A stretch of DNA of 64,000 bases from Oceanobacillus manasiensis (GCF_000724085.1 NZ_CCDL010000001.1:496001-560000); one strand, 5' to 3'; shown: positions 8,032-17,015, counted from the stretch's first letter. Numbers and translations are program-made. Notes: generated by a model from the sequence alone, not told the origin.

Positions 8032-8475
8032 CTAATTGTTTTTCTCGATTACAGTTTTCAAGTCGTTATTTATCATGATCCCAAAACTAATGAGTAGTTT
8101 ATCCATTATACGACTCCTGAGTACATAAAGTGAGGCCTTACTATAGCCGATAGTCTGAGCTGTTTTTTCAATGGAATAGTTTTGAAAATATCTTAAGTTA
8201 ATAAATCTTTGTTCAAGAATATCTAAGTTTGAAATAGCATTTTCAATGGAATTTTCTATCAGGAGTGTTTCGTTTAACTTTTTGCGGATGGTCATAATCT
8301 TTTCTTTTTCATCCGAGTTAATAGAGAGGTAGCTTTGATTTTCATTTGGTGTAAGGTACTGAAGCTGTCTTTGTAGGTTATCATTCGCAACTTTAAATGT
8401 TGTGTAATTTTTCAAATAGTACTCTATTAATTTTATTTTATCTTTTTTTTCTGTCTTGGTTCGTTCCATTTTCAA
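8032..8475 (-). CDS. Sigma-region-4-like (ArpU-type) DNA-binding protein
   Basis: A 147-aa protein with an N-terminal helical part (KLIEYYLKNYTTFKVANDNL) and a C-terminal helix-turn-helix (SIEKTAQTIGYSKASLYVLR) that resembles sigma-70 region 4 and phage ArpU-type late regulators. The start is a TTG at 8475, 7 nt from a perfect AGGAGGG; the ATG at 8469 is 13 nt away. It is divergent from a paralogue at 8720-9178 with the same architecture. No other phage genes are near. Its function is inferred to be transcriptional; the target is unknown. Confidence 0.6.
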   Translation of the reverse strand: MKMERTKTEKKDKIKLIEYYLKNYTTFKVANDNLQRQLQYLTPNENQSYLSINSDEKEKIMTIRKKLNETLLIENSIENAISNLDILEQRFINLRYFQNYSIEKTAQTIGYSKASLYVLRSRIMDKLLISFGIMINNDLKTVIEKNN

Positions 8476-8498
8476 ACTATATCCCTCCTAAAAAAATA

Positions 8499-8510
8499 GA
8501 ACATACATTC
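8499..8510. promoter_or_regulatory. LexA/DinR-box-like site
   Basis: GAACATACATTC in the leader of the minus-strand HTH gene resembles the Bacillus SOS box (GAAC-N4-GTTC) with one mismatch. This is weak evidence, noted because the gene resembles phage regulators. Confidence 0.3.
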
Positions 8511-8719
8511 TGTTTTTATATTGTACCACTGTCTCCTGTGAATTAAAAGGATATTTTTACCAATTTGTAGGTTTTAGAAAAACACTGTACTTTATCCGTA
8601 GAATCGGTTGAGCTTTCTTGTATCAACTTTTTATTAGGTTAAGACTTCTTGCTTCATGGAATCCTTTAGAATTGATAGTAAGAAAAAATAAGAAGGCGAT
8701 ATATTAAGGAGGGATGCAT

Positions 8720-9178
8720 ATGAACGGGAGTAAGAGGAAGGCAGAAAAGGATGATATAAAGAAGCTAGAAACCCATTTAAAAAATTATAAGACATATAAA
8801 GCGGCAATTAGAATTATAGTGAAGCAATTAAATCACCTGGTTCCTGGCTTTGTTTCATGTTTTGAAGTAGGGAATGTATTGGATGGTAGAGTTACTATAG
8901 AATCCTTAGGTAAAGATATGGATAGATTATCAAGCGTAAAATTTATTAAGCTGTACGAAGAATTGTTACATTACAGTATAATCGTTGCGTCTATTGATGA
9001 AGCTATTGCGGAATTGGATGAAACAGAATATCAATTTATAACATCTCGCTATTTAAAAGGGAAGACAATCGTGCAGACTTCTTTTGATTTGGGGTATAGT
9101 GAAAAGTATGTCTTTAACATAAGAAAAGCAACGCTAAATAAACTACTAATCTCCCTTAAGTGTCTTATTTTTTTATAG
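8720..9178 (+). CDS. Sigma-region-4-like (ArpU-type) DNA-binding protein, paralogue of 8032-8475
   Basis: A 152-aa protein. Its N-terminal THLKNYKTYKAAIRIIVKQL mirrors the LKNYTTFKVA...LQRQL of the divergent neighbour, and its C-terminal HTH (VQTSFDLGYSEKYVFNIRKA) is of the same type. I choose the ATG at 8720: the AAGGAGG at 8707-8713 abuts the first ATG (8714) but is 6 nt from the second. The two genes look like an old duplication in divergent orientation. Function unknown beyond probable DNA binding. Confidence 0.6.
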   Translation: MNGSKRKAEKDDIKKLETHLKNYKTYKAAIRIIVKQLNHLVPGFVSCFEVGNVLDGRVTIESLGKDMDRLSSVKFIKLYEELLHYSIIVASIDEAIAELDETEYQFITSRYLKGKTIVQTSFDLGYSEKYVFNIRKATLNKLLISLKCLIFL

Positions 9179-9387
9179 AGGTAAATAAGTAATAAGCCAC
9201 CTAAAAATCAGTAAACGCTAAATTTAGCAAAAATTGTAACTTTATCTGGTTATGAGGCGACTAATCATGCAGGTAGATTCATTGTAATTTAAGTTATTCT
9301 CCCAATGGAAAGAACATCTACTTGCTAAAGTCAACTTGACTCTAAAGTTTAGTGTGATATCTTTTGATTAAAGAAAGGAATGATTTG

Positions 9388-10077
9388 ATGACAAGGCGTA
9401 CAAAAAACTACTATTTTAGCTTCCTTTTACTTTTGCTCGTTTTATTGCTAGCTGGATGTGGAGGAGGTTCAGATGAAGAATCAGATTCAACAGAAAGTGA
9501 CAATGCTTCACAATCTGAAGAGCAAGCGAATGAGGCAGATGAAAATGAATCTGATGTTGAGGAAGAGTCAGAAACGGCTACTACAGAAGCGGACGACGAT
9601 TCTAATGATACTTCTTCTACAAAGGAAATAGGAAACCAAGACAAAGAAAGTAATTCTGAAGACAGAGAAGAAAAGGGTAAGTCACTTTCGAATTATTCTT
9701 CTGAGGAAATTGAATATGCTCGCGTTTGGCTAGAGCTTGGACCTAACCAAGAGATCGATGAATTAAATGTTCGGCATATTGCTGCAGGAGAGCCGATTAA
9801 CCCGAACGATGAAACCAGTGCGAATTATCCAGAAGATGTCATCCAGCTAGCGGGCTCTCGCTTGGTTGATGGTTCGGTTACATATAGTGGTAATGGAGAT
9901 GGCACAATTAATGTTTACAATGTACCTTTACGTTGGGATAGCAGTGACGCTGAGGTAGATGAAGACTTCATGAAAGAGTACACAGAGAGTTTAATCGAAG
10001 AAACAGAGCTAGTGAAAATTGATCCGGGCAATGACGAAGAAATTATAAAGCTCATAGACATCATGAAAATTCACTAG
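9388..10077 (+). CDS. Acidic lipoprotein of unknown function
   Basis: A 229-aa lipoprotein. The signal sequence (SFLLLLLVLLLAGC) ends in a clear LLAGC lipobox. It is followed by about 85 residues dominated by Asp, Glu, Ser and Asn that look like a flexible spacer, then a globular C-terminal domain (from about SSEEIEYARVWLELGPN). The start is the ATG at 9388 behind AAAGGAATG; an upstream TTG at 9364 has no ribosome site. It should be membrane-anchored on the outer face. I do not recognise the C-terminal domain. Confidence 0.8.
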   Translation: MTRRTKNYYFSFLLLLLVLLLAGCGGGSDEESDSTESDNASQSEEQANEADENESDVEEESETATTEADDDSNDTSSTKEIGNQDKESNSEDREEKGKSLSNYSSEEIEYARVWLELGPNQEIDELNVRHIAAGEPINPNDETSANYPEDVIQLAGSRLVDGSVTYSGNGDGTINVYNVPLRWDSSDAEVDEDFMKEYTESLIEETELVKIDPGNDEEIIKLIDIMKIH

Positions 10078-10085
10078 AAAGAAAT

Positions 10086-10119
10086 AAGGGGCGGCTCACT
10101 AATTTGTGAGCCACCCCTT
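10086..10119. terminator. Intrinsic terminator between convergent genes
   Basis: The stem GGGGCGGCTCAC / TGTGAGCCACCCC with one mismatch. On the minus strand it is followed by a T-rich tail (TTATTTCTTT), so it best serves the LysM-GH19 gene. It also lies 10 nt after the lipoprotein stop. Confidence 0.8.
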
Positions 10120-10147
10120 GCTGTTATTTCAGATTGATTTTATTCGC

Positions 10148-11392
10148 TTAAAATACTTGAAGGCACCGGTTATAATACATTCTTCGATCCTCTAATCCAT
10201 TGTAACCACCATTGACTCTTAACGTTACGGCCTCGACTGATGGGTTCGTATCACAAAGTGCATTCATATTGTTTAAGTCCCACCAGAATCCGGCACTTGT
10301 CCAAGGGTAATTAGCAGCAACGTAATCTACACCTTGGTTTACAATCTCTGGATCACCGATGTCATTGGAAAAACGTGTATAGTTATAGCGACCTGTTAAT
10401 TGAATATATCCCCCGCCTTTAAATTTCGGGCCATCACCAGGTTGGGTGTTCCCTAAATCTGTTCGTCCTTCATAATCCCAACCGGATGCTAGTTCTTTTG
10501 TCCATCTGCCAGCTCCTGACTCGTGGCTACATTGACTAATAAAATGGCATAGTCGAGATCTGGTTGTAATATTATATCTTTCTAAGCATCTATTTAAATC
10601 CTCCAAAATGGCGTTTGAAAGATAGGCGCTAGACCAGCCAATTTGATTTAGTTGGCTTTCTGTTACATAAAGATCACCATCACCTGGTGGCAAACCACTA
10701 TCCCCGTTATCATAAACGAGCAACTCTTGCCCAACCTGAATAAGATCAGGGTTACTAATGTTGTTTAGTGCCATAATTTCATCCAGTGTCATCCCAAAGC
10801 GCTGTGCAATCCTTCCCAATACATCCCCTGGCTGGACAATGTAAATGATCGTGTCAGGGGTAGATCCGCCATCATCATTTCCGTCACTATAAACGAGTAG
10901 TTCTTGTCCAACTTGAATGAGATCAGGGTTACTAATGTTGTTAAGTGACATAATCTCAGATAAAGTCATTTCAAAGCGCTCCGCAATCCTTCCCAAAACA
11001 TCTCCTGGCTGGACGATATAAATGATCGTGTCAGGAGAAGAGCCGCCATCGTCATTCCCGTTACTATAAACGAGTAGTTCTTGTCCAACTTGAATAAGAT
11101 CAGGATTACTAATGTTGTTAAGCGACATAATCTCAGATAAAGTCATTCCAAATCGTTCCGCAATCCTCCCCAACACATCTCCTGGCTGTACCACATAAAC
11201 GGTGGTACCCGGGTTAGACCCGCCATTACTATAAACGAGTAGTTCTTGTCCAACTTGAATGAGGTCAGGGTTACTAATGTTGTTAAGCGACATGATCTCA
11301 GATAAAGTCATGCCAAACTGCTCTGCAATCCTCCCCAATACGTCACCTGGTTGAACAATGTAAACAGTTGTACTTGCAATTGTTGTTGTCAT
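10148..11392 (-). CDS. Four-LysM glycoside hydrolase family 19 (chitinase-like) enzyme
   Basis: A 414-aa protein. Four near-identical LysM modules (each [20 protein letters not shown]...QVGQELLVY, residues about 10-230) are joined by Gly/Ser/Asp linkers. A GH19 catalytic domain follows from about residue 243, with the catalytic-type Glu in QCSHESGAG and the conserved [13 protein letters not shown]. It should bind and cut GlcNAc polymers (chitin or peptidoglycan). There is no recognisable signal peptide: the N-terminus is [14 protein letters not shown]. Export may be unconventional, or release may need lysis. Two palindromes lie upstream. The close similarity of the LysM modules suggests recent internal duplication. 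Confidence 0.88.
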   Translation of the reverse strand: MTTTIASTTVYIVQPGDVLGRIAEQFGMTLSEIMSLNNISNPDLIQVGQELLVYSNGGSNPGTTVYVVQPGDVLGRIAERFGMTLSEIMSLNNISNPDLIQVGQELLVYSNGNDDGGSSPDTIIYIVQPGDVLGRIAERFEMTLSEIMSLNNISNPDLIQVGQELLVYSDGNDDGGSTPDTIIYIVQPGDVLGRIAQRFGMTLDEIMALNNISNPDLIQVGQELLVYDNGDSGLPPGDGDLYVTESQLNQIGWSSAYLSNAILEDLNRCLERYNITTRSRLCHFISQCSHESGAGRWTKELASGWDYEGRTDLGNTQPGDGPKFKGGGYIQLTGRYNYTRFSNDIGDPEIVNQGVDYVAANYPWTSAGFWWDLNNMNALCDTNPSVEAVTLRVNGGYNGLEDRRMYYNRCLQVF

Positions 11393-11427
11393 AATGTTAT
11401 CCCCTTTTCTTTTTTTAGTTTTCCTTG

Positions 11428-11443
11428 TCTACGTGCACGTAGA
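11428..11443. promoter_or_regulatory. Perfect 16-bp palindrome upstream of the LysM-GH19 gene
   Basis: TCTACGTGCACGTAGA, a perfect inverted repeat 36 nt upstream of the gene start. It is a possible operator; the binding protein is unknown. Confidence 0.5.
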
Positions 11444-11456
11444 TAATCGTTTCTAC

Positions 11457-11474
11457 TAATCTTCATGAAGATTA
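11457..11474. promoter_or_regulatory. Second perfect palindrome (18 bp) upstream of the LysM-GH19 gene
   Basis: TAATCTTCATGAAGATTA, a perfect inverted repeat centred 30 bp from the first palindrome and different from it in sequence. It is a possible second operator or promoter-overlapping site. Confidence 0.5.
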
Positions 11475-11582
11475 TGTACTTATAATAAAGGTGGATGGCG
11501 TTTTAAAACTGCATATTAAGTAAGCTAAATGTATTGTAAAATTATAGAGGAGATAAGCGGTATAAAATACTGAGGCAGGGAC

Positions 11583-11625
11583 AAAAAATCTCCTGCTTCC
11601 CATAAATCAATTAGGAAGCAGGAGA
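11583..11625 (-). terminator. Intrinsic terminator of the SDR gene
   Basis: The 12-bp stem TCTCCTGCTTCC (11589-11600) / GGAAGCAGGAGA (11614-11625), followed on the minus strand by a run of six T, downstream of the SDR gene. Confidence 0.88.
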
Positions 11626-11675
11626 CTATCTAGCTTTGCAATTTACTAGTACCACATAAAAGTTATTTCTTTTTC

Positions 11676-12416
11676 TTAACGCCCGACTGTCCAGCCACCA
11701 TCAACCTTAATTTCTGCACCTTGCATATAATCTGATTCATCAGAAGCTAAGAAAACGGCAACAGATGCGATTTCTTCTGGCTTACCAGCCCTACCTGCAG
11801 GGATGTCTTTTAATCTCTCATCTTGAATGCCCTCCGTCATAGGGGTGTCAACAAACCCAGGTGCAATTAAATTAGCTTTGACTCCTTTGCTGCCAAAATC
11901 ATAGACTAATTGTTTTGTAAATCCATTAATAGCAAATTTGCTTGTAACGTAAGTATTGCCACCTGCTCCAGCAACAAATGAAGATTGAGAGCCGATGTTT
12001 ATAATATTTCCTTTCCCTTTATCCAAGAATATCGGCAATACGGCTTTAGTAGCGAGGTATGGACCCTTCACATTAACTTCCATTAATTTATCAAATGTTT
12101 CTTCATCTGTATCCAATACGTTTTTATAGGCATCATGGACACCAGCTCCGTTATACAAGATATCAATCGTGCCATATTCATCTACCGTTTTATTAACGCA
12201 TTCTTCAATGGATGCCTGATCTGTTACGTCTATTTTTACAAATGTAGCTTCCCCATTATTTTGTTTTATTTCCTTAACAATCCGATTCCCTTGATCATCA
12301 TTTGTACCACTCACAATCACTTTAGCTCCTTCTTTAGAAAACGACTTAGCTGTGGCTTCTCCAATACCTGAAGTACCACCAATAATCAATGCCACTTTAT
12401 CATCTAGTTTTCCCAT
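11676..12416 (-). CDS. SDR family NAD(P)-dependent oxidoreductase
   Basis: A 246-aa classical short-chain dehydrogenase. It has the cofactor motif GGTSGIGE (residues 13-20), NGAG in place of the usual NNAG, the catalytic YVTSK (Y/K pair) and the C-terminal QGAEIKVDGGW. The length and the DGG ending fit FabG- or glucose-dehydrogenase-like enzymes, but the substrate is not deducible. It has a strong AAAGGAGGATATAAG ribosome site and stands alone. Confidence 0.9.
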   Translation of the reverse strand: MGKLDDKVALIIGGTSGIGEATAKSFSKEGAKVIVSGTNDDQGNRIVKEIKQNNGEATFVKIDVTDQASIEECVNKTVDEYGTIDILYNGAGVHDAYKNVLDTDEETFDKLMEVNVKGPYLATKAVLPIFLDKGKGNIINIGSQSSFVAGAGGNTYVTSKFAINGFTKQLVYDFGSKGVKANLIAPGFVDTPMTEGIQDERLKDIPAGRAGKPEEIASVAVFLASDESDYMQGAEIKVDGGWTVGR

Positions 12417-12673
12417 TTCTTATATCCTCCTTTAGATCGCTCTATATACCCCTTTCTTCCCTACTTTTCCATAAAAATAAACAAAGCTTACTATTTCTAA
12501 AGGCGTATTAGCAATGTTATAGGCTGAGGATAACTTGTATGGAAGGACGTTTAGTATTAGGCAAGGTAGTGGGATAACTAGGTTGTTTATTAATTGGATG
12601 TTTATGGTAAAATGGACGTTGACTAGTATGTATTTTGGTTGGTAAAAAGAATAGATGTGCTAGGAGGTAATAC

Positions 12674-13160
12674 ATGATTAAAATATGTTAATTGGGGAGA
12701 AGGAAAAGTAAAGTTAACGTGGAACCGTAATAATCATCTCCCACCAAGAGAACAAATAACGAGTGTTCATGGGTTTTGTTTTAAAGATGATAAATTGGTA
12801 TTAATTAATTTAAGACATAGAGGATGGGACTTTCCGGGAGGTCATATTGAAGAGGTGGAGACTCCTGATGAATGTTTAAAGCGTGAAGCATATGAAGAAG
12901 CTTATATAACAGGGAGTTGTTCTCTTTTAGGTCATATTGTGGTCGACCATAATGAAAATCCAAATTGGGATGAGAATAGCCCTTACCCTTTAGTTGGATA
13001 TCAAGTTTTTTACCGCATGGATATTGACCAATTACATGAATTTAAAGCGGAGTATGAATCAATTGAAAGAATTGTAATTAATCCCGATAATGTATCAGAA
13101 TATCATCATGGCTGGGGCGATATGTACCAAGAAATACTTCATTGTGCTTTGCAAGCATAG
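12674..13160 (+). pseudogene. NUDIX hydrolase gene with a 5' frameshift in an A run
   Basis: The body is a good NUDIX protein. It reads NWGEGKVKLTWNRNNHLPPR, then ITSVHGFCF and the Nudix box from GWDFPGGHIEE to REAYEEA. The only ribosome site with ATG (TAGGAGGTAATACATG, ATG 12674) is in another frame. It reads MIKIC and stops at a TAA. Removing one A from the AAAA at 12680-12683 would give MIKYVNWGE, which joins the body. So the gene carries a +1 indel close to its start, or the sequence has a homopolymer error. No in-frame start is seen before the TTG at 12795, which would cut off the first strands of the domain. Confidence 0.75.
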
Positions 13161-13265
13161 TTTACTTTAACCAAACCGTGCTCCGTTAGGGTAGGAATTG
13201 AATTGTAATTCAATAAGAAATTTAAGAAGAGAATTCATTACATATGTTTTAAAAAGGAGATTTAA

Positions 13266-13520
13266 ATGGTTCAAATAATTTTAACTGTCATACTAATAAT
13301 CGCTCTTATCTTTTCTGTTTATGTTGTTATCCAAAAGAGAAAAAAGTCTGGTATAACAGGGGTGAGAAGTGCTATTCCCTCAATTTGTTTTTATCTTATC
13401 GCGATAACCCATCTCTTAGCTTATTGGTTACAGTTTATGGGGATATTAAGTTGGTCAATAACAATAATTTTGCTAATAATAGGTGCTTATTTCACAAGAT
13501 ATATGCCAGAATATACATAA
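13266..13520 (+). CDS. Small multi-pass membrane protein
   Basis: An 84-aa hydrophobic protein with three predicted membrane helices (IILTVILIIALIFSVYVVI; ICFYLIAITHLLAYW; SITIILLIIGAYF) and a basic loop after the first (QKRKKSG). AAAAAGGAG precedes the ATG at good spacing, so it is probably expressed. No family recognised. Confidence 0.65.
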   Translation: MVQIILTVILIIALIFSVYVVIQKRKKSGITGVRSAIPSICFYLIAITHLLAYWLQFMGILSWSITIILLIIGAYFTRYMPEYT

Positions 13521-13521
13521 T

Positions 13522-13550
13522 GAAAAAGTAGCACCCAATATGGATGCTAC
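13522..13550 (-). terminator. Intrinsic terminator of the subtilase gene
   Basis: The stem GTAGCANCC / GGNTGCTAC (13528-13536 with 13542-13550) has a 5-nt loop. On the minus strand it is followed by TTTTTC. It lies between convergent genes. Confidence 0.75.
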
Positions 13551-13561
13551 CTAGAAATCTA

Positions 13562-14770
13562 TTAATATCGTACGGAATCTAAAACATTAATTAACCCGTA
13601 ACGCACATAATACCCAGTGCCACTAACACTATCTGCTGTGTTTTGTATAGCTGCGCGAACCTGAGCGTTGTTCTTGCCTTGACCAGTCAATAATGCCGCT
13701 TGACCAGCAACATAAGGGGATGCCATCGAAGTTCCTGATAGATAGGTATAACGATTTCCTGGATAAGTGGAAGCAATATCGACACCTGGAGCGGAGACAT
13801 CTACCCATGTTCCATAATTAGAGAAGCTTGCTTTATTATTATTCCGATCAACAGCGCCAACTGCAATGGCATTTGCATAAGATGCTGGCTGGAAACGTTG
13901 TGATGTACCATCATTCCCTGCAGCTGCTACCACAACCGATCCTCTATTCCATGCATAGTTAACAGCAGACTCTAATGTTTGCGTGTCACATGCGCAGCCT
14001 AAAGAAAGATTTATCACTTCTGCTCCTTGTTCTGCAGCGTAACGTATCCCATTGGCAATGTTAGAAAGGGAGCCTTCACCCCTTGCATCTAGTACACGTA
14101 CAGCTAATATTTTTGTATTTGGAGCCGTACCAGCGATTCCAATTCCATTATCTGTTTCGGCCGCGGCAATCCCTGCTACATGCGTACCATGGCCATTAGC
14201 ATCAGTAGGAGTGTAATCCCGGTCTACAAAATCGTAGCCACGGATCGTTTTTCCTCTTAATTCAGGATGGTTATAATCTACTCCTGTGTCTAATACAGCA
14301 ATTTCCTGAGAAGAACTTCCCCTTGCATGATCCCATGCATGATGTGCGGATATATTAAATAATCCGTATTGATAGGATGGGCTGAAATAAGTATCGTTCG
14401 GAGACCATGTCGCTTTTAAAATGTAATTCGGTTCTGCATATTCTACATTCTTATTCTGATTTAACGTTTTTACAACGCTATCCACATCCCCAACCTCAAG
14501 GACTACAAATGGGGATTTCACTACGCTTGGGCTTGGTTGAACTTTTGCATTAAGTTCGTTTAAAATCTGTTCCTGACTGTTTAGAGAAATGCTATCTTTA
14601 AATTTAACAATCACTTCTCCTTTAACGTAGCTCCCCTTTTCAATGCTAACGTTAACCGGAACATTCTCCTTTGCTAAAGATGGACTCTCACTCTCCTCAG
14701 CAAAACTCACCAATGGAAATACCATTACCAAAAACATAAACAAAATGGAACCAAAAAACTTCTTCTTCAT
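13562..14770 (-). CDS. S8 family serine peptidase (subtilisin/thermitase-like)
   Basis: A 402-aa secreted protease. It has a signal peptide (residues 1-24, KKKFFGSILFMFLVMVFPLV, then SFA), an I9-type propeptide (GEVIVKFKDS to NVEYAEPNYIL) and a catalytic domain with the full triad: Asp161 in VLDTGVD, His194 in NGHGTHVAG and Ser347 in GTSMASP. The oxyanion Asn285 is in AAGNDGT. It probably digests extracellular proteins after autocatalytic removal of the prodomain. GGGAGGG precedes the start. It is a single gene with its own terminator. A CACDT stretch near residue 258 is a local peculiarity. Confidence 0.95.
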   Translation of the reverse strand: MKKKFFGSILFMFLVMVFPLVSFAEESESPSLAKENVPVNVSIEKGSYVKGEVIVKFKDSISLNSQEQILNELNAKVQPSPSVVKSPFVVLEVGDVDSVVKTLNQNKNVEYAEPNYILKATWSPNDTYFSPSYQYGLFNISAHHAWDHARGSSSQEIAVLDTGVDYNHPELRGKTIRGYDFVDRDYTPTDANGHGTHVAGIAAAETDNGIGIAGTAPNTKILAVRVLDARGEGSLSNIANGIRYAAEQGAEVINLSLGCACDTQTLESAVNYAWNRGSVVVAAAGNDGTSQRFQPASYANAIAVGAVDRNNNKASFSNYGTWVDVSAPGVDIASTYPGNRYTYLSGTSMASPYVAGQAALLTGQGKNNAQVRAAIQNTADSVSGTGYYVRYGLINVLDSVRY

Positions 14771-15024
14771 CCTTTTCCCTCCCTTGATTTAACACTCTAA
14801 CAATATATGGGAGTTCGGATAGGATCATGTGTGTATCCAGGCACTGTCGCTATTGGGAATAATAGAGGGAAGGACAATGTCTTAACATTGTTTTAAGGCC
14901 TACCTTTTTCCTTAAAAAGGAAAAATTAGTGGGAATTTGTTTTAAGAGAATGAGAGAAGTGTTGGAATAAGAAAGAGGCCTCTCATAGCACCAAACATAA
15001 AAGACCTTTTAGAATAAAATTGTT

Positions 15025-15714
15025 TTATCGTTCATTTTTTAAAGCTAGGAACAATGTTCCATCTATTTGTACCTGTCCAAATAGCACTTCTGATATGGAG
15101 GCTATGTTGCGTTGCTGTAATTGTTGCTGAATCCAATTATTATCAAGCTTTAACTTGCTCAAGTTTTCCGTTAAAATTCTGCCGTCTGAGATGACTTCAG
15201 TTGGAATGGGGAAGGCTTTTGGCGTGGTAGGTACATTCATATCGAATTTCGTAACCGGCTTATTGTTGTCTTTAGGAAGAACTGTTAATTTACCATTGGT
15301 TTCTAAAATAGCATAGTCAACCTCAGCAATAGAAAAGATATTCTTTTGTCTAAGCAAAGCAATTAGTGAATCCAAGTCTAATCTGTGTGATTGAAGCGAT
15401 CTGTTGACGAGTTTCCCTTCCTTGATGACTACTATAGGGGTTCCGGAAATGACTTTTCGCGCCTTTTTTGATTTTAGCTCCACTAACTCCAAAATAAACG
15501 TAATAATTGCCCATCCCACAACAGCCAACACACCATTTAAAATGCTTAAATTCTGGTTGACGACAAGGTTTGCTGTAATGGATCCAATGGAAATAGCTGA
15601 AGTGAAATTTACAAAGGTCATTTGGCTAATTTCTTTTCTCCCAAGCCATCTAGTCATTGCAAATAGTACAAAAAAGCCGATAATGACTCTTGCTATTAAC
15701 TCACCAATCTCCAT
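15025..15714 (-). CDS. DUF421 domain-containing membrane protein (YetF/YcaP-like)
   Basis: A 229-aa protein with three N-terminal membrane helices and a cytoplasmic alpha/beta domain. Family marks are FAMTRWLGRKEISQMTFVNF near residue 18, GTPIVVIKEG and the paired repeats around LDLDSLIALLRQ and LDNNWIQQQLQ. B. subtilis has several such proteins linked to spores and stress; the molecular role is unknown. GGTGG precedes the start. Likely monocistronic. Confidence 0.85.
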   Translation of the reverse strand: MEIGELIARVIIGFFVLFAMTRWLGRKEISQMTFVNFTSAISIGSITANLVVNQNLSILNGVLAVVGWAIITFILELVELKSKKARKVISGTPIVVIKEGKLVNRSLQSHRLDLDSLIALLRQKNIFSIAEVDYAILETNGKLTVLPKDNNKPVTKFDMNVPTTPKAFPIPTEVISDGRILTENLSKLKLDNNWIQQQLQQRNIASISEVLFGQVQIDGTLFLALKNER

Positions 15715-15861
15715 ATGTTATGCACCACCTATCTCGTTTTCACGTTATTATGTGCAAAAATTTAAGGAATAATCATCCAATCAGGGGTGTTAGTTAGCCA
15801 TAAGAGTTGATTAATCTCTAAAGCAGTAGGGCATTTTAATGGGGAAGGGAGGAGTTTCATA

Positions 15862-16017
15862 ATGGTTAACACAGATTTTGGAAAGTTCATTAAAGCTCAA
15901 GGGAAAGACAGATCCACCTATCTAGGTCATGAGCAACGTTCAAAGAATACTGATCCGAAAACCAATAATAGTAAAACCTCAAACCAACACCCAGGTGCTT
16001 CAGGGAGAGAGTTATAA
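15862..16017 (+). CDS. Small hydrophilic protein (51 aa), unknown
   Basis: An ATG with a strong GGGAGGAG ribosome site 8 nt upstream opens 51 codons (MVNTDFGKFIKAQGKDRSTY... ending GASGREL). The product is charged and glycine/asparagine rich, with no membrane segment. It ends 17 nt before a good terminator, which supports a real transcription unit. It might be a small stress or spore protein, but I recognise no family. Confidence 0.6.
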   Translation: MVNTDFGKFIKAQGKDRSTYLGHEQRSKNTDPKTNNSKTSNQHPGASGREL

Positions 16018-16034
16018 TTAGCCACAATATAAAA

Positions 16035-16062
16035 AAGGCCACACAAATGAAAGTGTGGCCTT
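16035..16062. terminator. Bidirectional intrinsic terminator
   Basis: The perfect 10-bp stem AAGGCCACAC / GTGTGGCCTT with an A-run on the left and T/A-rich flank on the right, between the 51-aa gene and the convergent acetyltransferase. Confidence 0.85.
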
Positions 16063-16076
16063 AAAGTAGAATTTTC

Positions 16077-16514
16077 TTATTCTAAAGATGATTTAAATAC
16101 AAAACTAACTTTGTCATAATCCATTTTATCTTCATAAAAACGATGTGCTTCCGTTCGCTGTAGTCCAGAAGATAATGCTACACTCTCATAATTGTTCTCC
16201 TTAGCCCATTCATGAACGTATGTAAGTAGCTTTTCTCCATATCCCTTTGAACGCCTGTTTTTATCTGTTACAAGGTCGCAAACCCAAACAAACCTCCCAT
16301 AATATAAGGTTGTCATAGGCTTGAACCCTGTTACGGCAACAATTTCCCCTTCATCAAATAATGCAAATAGTTTATACCGGTCTTCTTTTTTAGCTTCTAT
16401 AACGAGGTCTAGGTATGTTTCTTCCGTGAGGTGTGTTCGTAATTGTTTCATAACTGGGAAGGCTTGCATTATCTCACTTTCTGATTGAAGTTCTTTAAAT
16501 TCTACGGTCTCCAT
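16077..16514 (-). CDS. GNAT family N-acetyltransferase
   Basis: A 145-aa acetyltransferase. The acetyl-CoA loop is [11 protein letters not shown] (R/Q-x-x-G-x-G/A type), preceded by the beta-strand [14 protein letters not shown] and followed by the C-terminal [20 protein letters not shown]. The substrate is unknown. I place the start at 16514 (METVEFKEL), with AAAAGGAG upstream; the open frame extends 22 codons further without support. Confidence 0.88.
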   Translation of the reverse strand: METVEFKELQSESEIMQAFPVMKQLRTHLTEETYLDLVIEAKKEDRYKLFALFDEGEIVAVTGFKPMTTLYYGRFVWVCDLVTDKNRRSKGYGEKLLTYVHEWAKENNYESVALSSGLQRTEAHRFYEDKMDYDKVSFVFKSSLE

Positions 16515-16628
16515 AGCAAATCTCCTTTTTATAGTAAGTATATCGGAACAATTATCGAACAGCACTAGTGAATATTGCATATGATTAAAATTTTAAAAAT
16601 GCATGAATCAACCATACAATACAACTTA

Positions 16629-16973
16629 CTATGTTAAGTAGAAAATTATTATACAAATGGTTATTGTTACTATAAAAAGCTCGATGATAAAAGATTTTAT
16701 TAATCTATTATAAATTTTATAATTTAAAAACGTTTGAATAACTATCAGCAAAAAGAGAAATACACTTAAAAAGTAAATCATCTTATTACTTATATCCACA
16801 AATGCAATAATTAAAAGAAGCGTGGGGCCAAACATCATTTTTACTTTCAAAAGATAATCATCTACAATTTCATACTTACTTTTTTTATTTTCCCCTTTAT
16901 CCAATAAAACACCTCCAAATATATACTGACCATATATTAGATCTTCTATCTCTTCAACCAAAAATAGAATCAT
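16629..16973 (-). CDS. Small membrane protein, possibly DUF4181-like
   Basis: A 114-aa protein with a charged N-terminal third (DKGENKKSKYEIVDDYLLKV) and three hydrophobic helices (PTLLLIIAFVDI; MIYFLSVFLFLLIVIQTFL; FIIELFIVTITICIIIFYL). The layout recalls DUF4181 proteins of Bacillus, but this is not certain. The ribosome site is weak. The coding stretch is very AT-rich. Confidence 0.5.
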   Translation of the reverse strand: MILFLVEEIEDLIYGQYIFGGVLLDKGENKKSKYEIVDDYLLKVKMMFGPTLLLIIAFVDISNKMIYFLSVFLFLLIVIQTFLNYKIYNRLIKSFIIELFIVTITICIIIFYLT

Positions 16974-17015
16974 TTTCTAGAATACGGTTAGTTATGAAGT
17001 GCTCAATTTAAAATG

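Noticed and set aside
8032-9178. Prophage
   Set aside because: Only two regulator-like genes. No integrase, terminase, capsid, tail or lysis cassette in the surroundings.
9217-9228. Palindrome GCTAAATTTAGC and nearby AGTCAACTTGACT (9329-9341)
   Set aside because: Short and AT-rich, could occur by chance. No conserved copy elsewhere in the window.
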